Assembly (NCBI GenBank): GCA_946539945.1
Contig: CAMNHX010000034.1
Coordinates: 1 to 9,215, forward strand
Length of the DNA: 9,215 nucleotides
DNA from: an uncultured Desulfobulbus sp.
GTDB lineage: Bacteria; Desulfobacterota; Desulfobulbia; Desulfobulbales; Desulfobulbaceae
Direction of reading: 5' to 3'
The translations under genes were made by a program, and so were the position numbers. This document shows, piece after piece, positions 6,929 to 9,215 of the stretch. The notes under the pieces are model-generated. The model was not told the origin of the DNA. It did no database searches and saw only the letters and a program-made list of their open reading frames with translations. Every line of letters starts with the position of its first letter. The stretch's first letter is position 1.

Positions 6929-6959
6929 AAAAAAAAGTGGCGTCTGAAAGCGACGCCAC
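6929..6959 (-). terminator. Rho-independent terminator or attenuator between tsf and pyrH
   Basis: On the minus strand GTGGCGTC and GACGCCAC form a perfect 8-bp GC-rich stem with a 7-nt loop, followed at once by eight T (6929-6936). This is textbook intrinsic terminator form. Only 19 nt lie between the T tract and the pyrH ATG, and they hold the pyrH Shine-Dalgarno. Confidence 0.88.
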
Positions 6960-6972
6960 CCGGTTATACCTG

Positions 6973-7036
6973 TATGCCGCCGTTAAAAGGCGGGCGCTTG
7001 CACAGTACAACTGCGCTGCCTTACGCTCGCGGCACA
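6973..7036 (-). promoter_or_regulatory. candidate structured leader RNA upstream of pyrH
   Basis: On the minus strand TGTGCCGC (7029-7036) can pair over 8 bp with GCGGCATA (6973-6980). This encloses a 7-bp hairpin, GCGCAGT with ACTGTGC and loop TGT (7000-7016). Each helix contains one position that is A-C on the plus strand but G-U in minus-strand RNA, so both fold fully only as minus-strand RNA. A competing 5-bp hairpin (CCGCC with GGCGG, 6977-6993) excludes the outer helix. This could be an attenuator coupled to the terminator just downstream, or simply the 3' tail of the tsf transcript. Confidence 0.4.
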
Positions 7037-7047
7037 TAATAAAAAGG

Positions 7048-7923
7048 TCAGCCAATCTGGTAGCGGACAAACCTGCAAACAGACAGGTTTGCTCCGGTCT
7101 TTTTGGACATCTCCTTGACCAGATCCTGCACGCTGATCTTGTCGTTCTTCACAAACTTCTGCTCAAGCAGGCAAACTTCAGCCAGATATTTTTCCATCTT
7201 GCCTGCCACCATCTTTTCGGCAATCTGCTGGGGCTTGCCGGAATCCACCGCCTGCTTGATATAAATGTCCTTCTCCCGCTGCAACACTTCAGCAGGCACA
7301 TCTTCTCGCTTCAGGGCAATCGGGTTGGTGGCGGCAATGTGCATGGCAATGTCCCGCACCATAGTCTTGACCTCGTCGTTTTTGGCTGCCGCTTCACTGT
7401 CACAGGCTACTTCAATCAGCACGCCCAGCTTGCCGCCCGCGTGAATGTATGCCTCCAGAAGACCCGCGCCTTCAAGCTGATAGCGGGCGAATTTGCGCAC
7501 AGAAACGTTTTCCTTGGTTTTCAAGAGAACCTCGTTGAGCAGATCCTGCACGGTAAGGCTCTCATTCTTCACTGCTTTCTGCGTCAGCAGATCCTGTTCG
7601 GTCGGATTGGCAACAGCGACCTGCTCCGCAATGTTCGCGGCAAAGGTCTTGAAATCGTCGGCCTTGGCCACAAAGTCGGTTTCGCAGACCACCTCGGCCA
7701 GAGCGCCAACCTTGCCGTCTGCCTGAATATACGCGGCAACCATGCCCTCATTGGCTTCCTTGCCGGAACGCTTGGCTGCCACGGCCAAACCTTTCTGGCG
7801 CAGCAGATCCACCGCCTTGTCCATATCTCCGTCTGTCTCGGTCAGGGCTTTTTTGCAGTCCATCATGCCTGCGTTGGTCTTGTCACGCAGTTCCTTGACC
7901 ATCTGACTTGTAATTGCTACCAC
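7048..7923 (-). CDS. tsf: translation elongation factor Ts, 291 aa
   Basis: EF-Ts exchanges GDP for GTP on EF-Tu during translation. The N-terminal UBA-like domain (about 1-45) contains VKELRDKTNAGMMDCKKAL (9-27). The hallmark TDFVAK (82-87), which contacts EF-Tu, opens the core. Two related core halves follow, recognisable by AYIQADGKVGALAEVVCETD and the similar AYIHAGGKLGVLIEVACDSE. The C terminus ends in LSVCRFVRYQIG, as in bacterial EF-Ts proteins. The start is GTG (7921-7923) with GGGAG eight nt upstream. The gene follows rpsB after 61 nt, the near-universal pairing in bacteria, with a terminator-like hairpin in that gap. It is followed by a structured spacer before pyrH. Confidence 0.97.
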   Translation of the reverse strand: MVAITSQMVKELRDKTNAGMMDCKKALTETDGDMDKAVDLLRQKGLAVAAKRSGKEANEGMVAAYIQADGKVGALAEVVCETDFVAKADDFKTFAANIAEQVAVANPTEQDLLTQKAVKNESLTVQDLLNEVLLKTKENVSVRKFARYQLEGAGLLEAYIHAGGKLGVLIEVACDSEAAAKNDEVKTMVRDIAMHIAATNPIALKREDVPAEVLQREKDIYIKQAVDSGKPQQIAEKMVAGKMEKYLAEVCLLEQKFVKNDKISVQDLVKEMSKKTGANLSVCRFVRYQIG

Positions 7924-7938
7924 TGCTTTGTCTCCCTC

Positions 7939-7964
7939 AAAAACAGGCGGCCTTCAGGGCCGCC
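7939..7964 (-). terminator. terminator-like hairpin between rpsB and tsf
   Basis: On the minus strand GGCGGCC and GGCCGCC form a perfect 7-bp stem with a 5-nt loop (CTGAA). It is followed by TG and then five T (7939-7943). The T tract is short and displaced by two bases, so I expect partial termination, which would make more S2 than EF-Ts message. The tsf Shine-Dalgarno follows directly. Confidence 0.6.
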
Positions 7965-7984
7965 CAATAAAGTGAATGTGTATC

Positions 7985-8746
7985 TTATTCCGTAGCTGCG
8001 TCTTCCTTGGCTGACGACATGGCTTTTTCCATCTCGTCAAGACCAACTGGTGTTTCTTCGCCGCGCCGCGCCTTGCCTTCCAGCACAGCCTCCGCCATCT
8101 GGGAGGCGATGAGCTTTATTGCCCGAATGGCGTCGTCATTGCCGGGAATGACGTAATCAATGCCGTCCGGGTTGCAGTTGGTGTCAGTCAGTGCCACAAT
8201 GGCAATACCTAGTTTTTTGGCCTCGTCAACCGCAATGTCTTCCTTCTTGGGGTCAATGATGAACAACACGTCTGGCAAGGCCCGCATATTCTTGATACCA
8301 CCCACGTTGCGGGTCAGTTTGACGCGCTCTTTTTCCATCTGGAGTACTTCCTTTTTGGGGAAGCGGTTGATGGACCCGTCTTCCTGCATGGCTTCGATCT
8401 TCTTCAAACGCTCAACAGAGTTGCGAATCGCCTGGAAGTTGGTCAACATACCCCCCAGCCAACGATGGTTGACAAAGTACATCCCGGCCCGTTCAGCCTC
8501 TTCCTTGATGATGGCCTGGGCCTGCTTCTTGGTGCCCACAAACAGGATGTACCCACCACCTGCAACCGTATCAGAGAGAAACTGATACGCAGTGTGGAAC
8601 ATCTTCATGGTCAGGTCAAGATTGACAATATAGATGCCGTTTCTCGGACCATAGATGTAGGGCTTCATTTTGGGATTCCAGCGCCGTGTCTGGTGGCCAA
8701 AATGGAGACCAGCCTCAAGCATTTGCCGCATGGTTACAGTTGACAT
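7985..8746 (-). CDS. rpsB: 30S ribosomal protein S2, 253 aa
   Basis: S2 binds the 30S subunit at the head-body junction. The sequence is canonical. It starts [19 protein letters not shown], followed by [20 protein letters not shown] (21-41). Next come [22 protein letters not shown] (93-105), [13 protein letters not shown], and [26 protein letters not shown] near the C terminus. The final tail, about 25 residues, is charged and variable, as in many bacteria. The ATG at 8744-8746 has GGAG six nt upstream. The mRNA leader contains nested helices that may serve S2 autoregulation, known from E. coli but not tested here. Confidence 0.98.
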   Translation of the reverse strand: MSTVTMRQMLEAGLHFGHQTRRWNPKMKPYIYGPRNGIYIVNLDLTMKMFHTAYQFLSDTVAGGGYILFVGTKKQAQAIIKEEAERAGMYFVNHRWLGGMLTNFQAIRNSVERLKKIEAMQEDGSINRFPKKEVLQMEKERVKLTRNVGGIKNMRALPDVLFIIDPKKEDIAVDEAKKLGIAIVALTDTNCNPDGIDYVIPGNDDAIRAIKLIASQMAEAVLEGKARRGEETPVGLDEMEKAMSSAKEDAATE

Positions 8747-8783
8747 GACAATCTCCTGACAATCGCCTTTATGGTTTTTCCTC

Positions 8784-8852
8784 CGCCCGGAAGCCTGCGC
8801 ATCCGCGCACCATCGGCTGGATCGGGCGTGTGTATTTGCGGTCAGCGCCGCA
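8784..8852 (-). promoter_or_regulatory. candidate folded rpsB leader RNA
   Basis: On the minus strand three perfect helices nest in order: CGCCCG with CGGGCG (8823-8828 and 8784-8789), AGCC with GGCT (8815-8818 and 8792-8795), and TGCGC with GCGCA (8805-8809 and 8796-8800). The terminal loop is GGAT. That is 15 base pairs in a single bulged stem ending about 37 nt before the rpsB ATG. A second small hairpin, TGCGG with CCGCA (8837-8852), precedes it. S2 represses its own operon through the rpsB leader in E. coli; whether this structure does the same is inference. Confidence 0.45.
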
Positions 8853-8866
8853 GTGTAAAAGGGAGT

Positions 8867-8895
8867 AGCTTACCAAAACATTGGCAGGCTTTCAA
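8867..8895 (-). promoter_or_regulatory. candidate rpsB promoter
   Basis: On the minus strand TTGAAA (8890-8895, 5/6 to the -35 consensus) and TAAGCT (8867-8872, weak -10) are 17 nt apart. TGG directly precedes the -10, giving an extended -10 form. It lies downstream of the rplQ terminator and upstream of the folded leader, the expected position, but the -10 is poor. Confidence 0.35.
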
Positions 8896-8955
8896 GAACT
8901 TCTCAATGCGCCGTCGCCTAGCGGCTGAACAGCTGAACGACAAAGAGCCGGGCGC

Positions 8956-8993
8956 AAAAAAGAAGGCTGACATGAAGCCTCTCATGTCAGCCT
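8956..8993 (-). terminator. strong Rho-independent terminator after rplQ
   Basis: On the minus strand AGGCTGACATGA and TCATGTCAGCCT form a perfect 12-bp stem with a 6-nt loop (GAGGCT). It is followed by TC and then six T (8956-8961). It ends the rplQ-containing ribosomal operon 28 nt after the stop codon. Confidence 0.92.
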
Positions 8994-9021
8994 GGATCGT
9001 GACAGAAAAAAAGGGAAGCAG

Positions 9022-9215
9022 TTACTTCGCCTGCTCCTCTCCACTCTTGATCGGCTCATCCTTGTAGTTGACCAGTTCAAGAATGGCCATGGGCGCAGCG
9101 TCGCCCGCCCGCACGCCGGTACGGATAATCCTAGTGTAGCCCCCCTGACGATCCGCATATTCCTTGCTCAAGGTGTCAAAGAGTTTGGCCAGCACATCAC
9201 GGGAGTGGATATAGG
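9022..9215 (-). CDS. rplQ: 50S ribosomal protein L17, C-terminal 63 residues (5' part beyond the window)
   Basis: The frame is open from the right edge to TAA at 9022-9024. It encodes [20 protein letters not shown], then [20 protein letters not shown] and PMAILELV. The GGYTRI segment and the hydrophobic AxMxxxELV end are diagnostic of bacterial L17. A short charged tail follows ([15 protein letters not shown]). L17 is usually the last gene of the rpoA (alpha) operon, which agrees with the strong terminator immediately after it. The N-terminal half lies outside the window. Confidence 0.95.
   Translation of the reverse strand, partial: YIHSRDVLAKLFDTLSKEYADRQGGYTRIIRTGVRAGDAAPMAILELVNYKDEPIKSGEEQAK

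Noticed and set aside
6937..7995. Plus-strand open frame of 352 codons opposite tsf
   Set aside because: It is the mirror of EF-Ts codons and starts within the pyrH-side terminator. The protein has no recognisable family and the periodic composition of a reverse-frame translation.
8747..9021. tRNA or other stable RNA gene in the rplQ-rpsB spacer
   Set aside because: No cloverleaf, T-loop motif or CCA end could be found on either strand; the structure present is better explained by a terminator and an mRNA leader.
1..9215. CRISPR array, insertion sequence, phage or toxin-antitoxin module
   Set aside because: No regularly spaced repeats, transposase motifs, terminal inverted repeats or small toxin-antitoxin gene pair were seen anywhere in the window.

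Overview
The window is mostly a conserved housekeeping cluster, all on the minus strand, with an AT-rich accessory island at its left end. Read in the direction of transcription (right to left) the order is rplQ (3' end only), rpsB, tsf, pyrH, frr, uppS, cdsA, dxr, rseP, then a two-gene operon that looks like a type II restriction-modification system (putative endonuclease, then a DNA methyltransferase cut by the left edge). The moderately GC-rich genes and the protein sequences suggest a Gram-negative proteobacterium. A Desulfovibrio-like sulfate reducer is my best guess, but this is an inference from general resemblance and not proven by the sequence.

Right end (8747-9215): the last 63 codons of rplQ (ribosomal protein L17) are followed by a very strong 12-bp hairpin terminator. 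The roughly 275-bp spacer then holds a possible rpsB promoter and a folded rpsB leader in which three helices nest inside one another. Translation block (5624-8746): rpsB (S2), tsf (EF-Ts), pyrH (UMP kinase) and frr (ribosome recycling factor). A terminator-like hairpin sits between rpsB and tsf. A stronger one, a perfect 8-bp stem plus eight U, lies only 20 nt before pyrH, so the downstream genes appear to depend on readthrough or attenuation.

Envelope and isoprenoid block (1621-5606): uppS (undecaprenyl diphosphate synthase), cdsA (CDP-diacylglycerol synthase), dxr (MEP-pathway reductoisomerase) and rseP (site-2 protease). They are packed tightly: uppS/cdsA and cdsA/dxr overlap by 4 nt. Together they supply isoprenoid precursors, the lipid carrier for cell-wall synthesis, phospholipid precursors and envelope-stress proteolysis.

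Left end (1-1620): a 220-bp AT-rich spacer carries a candidate promoter and a 9-bp inverted repeat. Next come a 269-residue protein with restriction-endonuclease-like features and a methyltransferase that starts inside its stop codon (TAATG). The shift in base composition and the conserved cluster on one side only point to horizontal acquisition next to rseP. The most interesting items are this R-before-M operon of unknown specificity, the structured terminator-bearing leader of pyrH, and the nested hairpin leader of rpsB.
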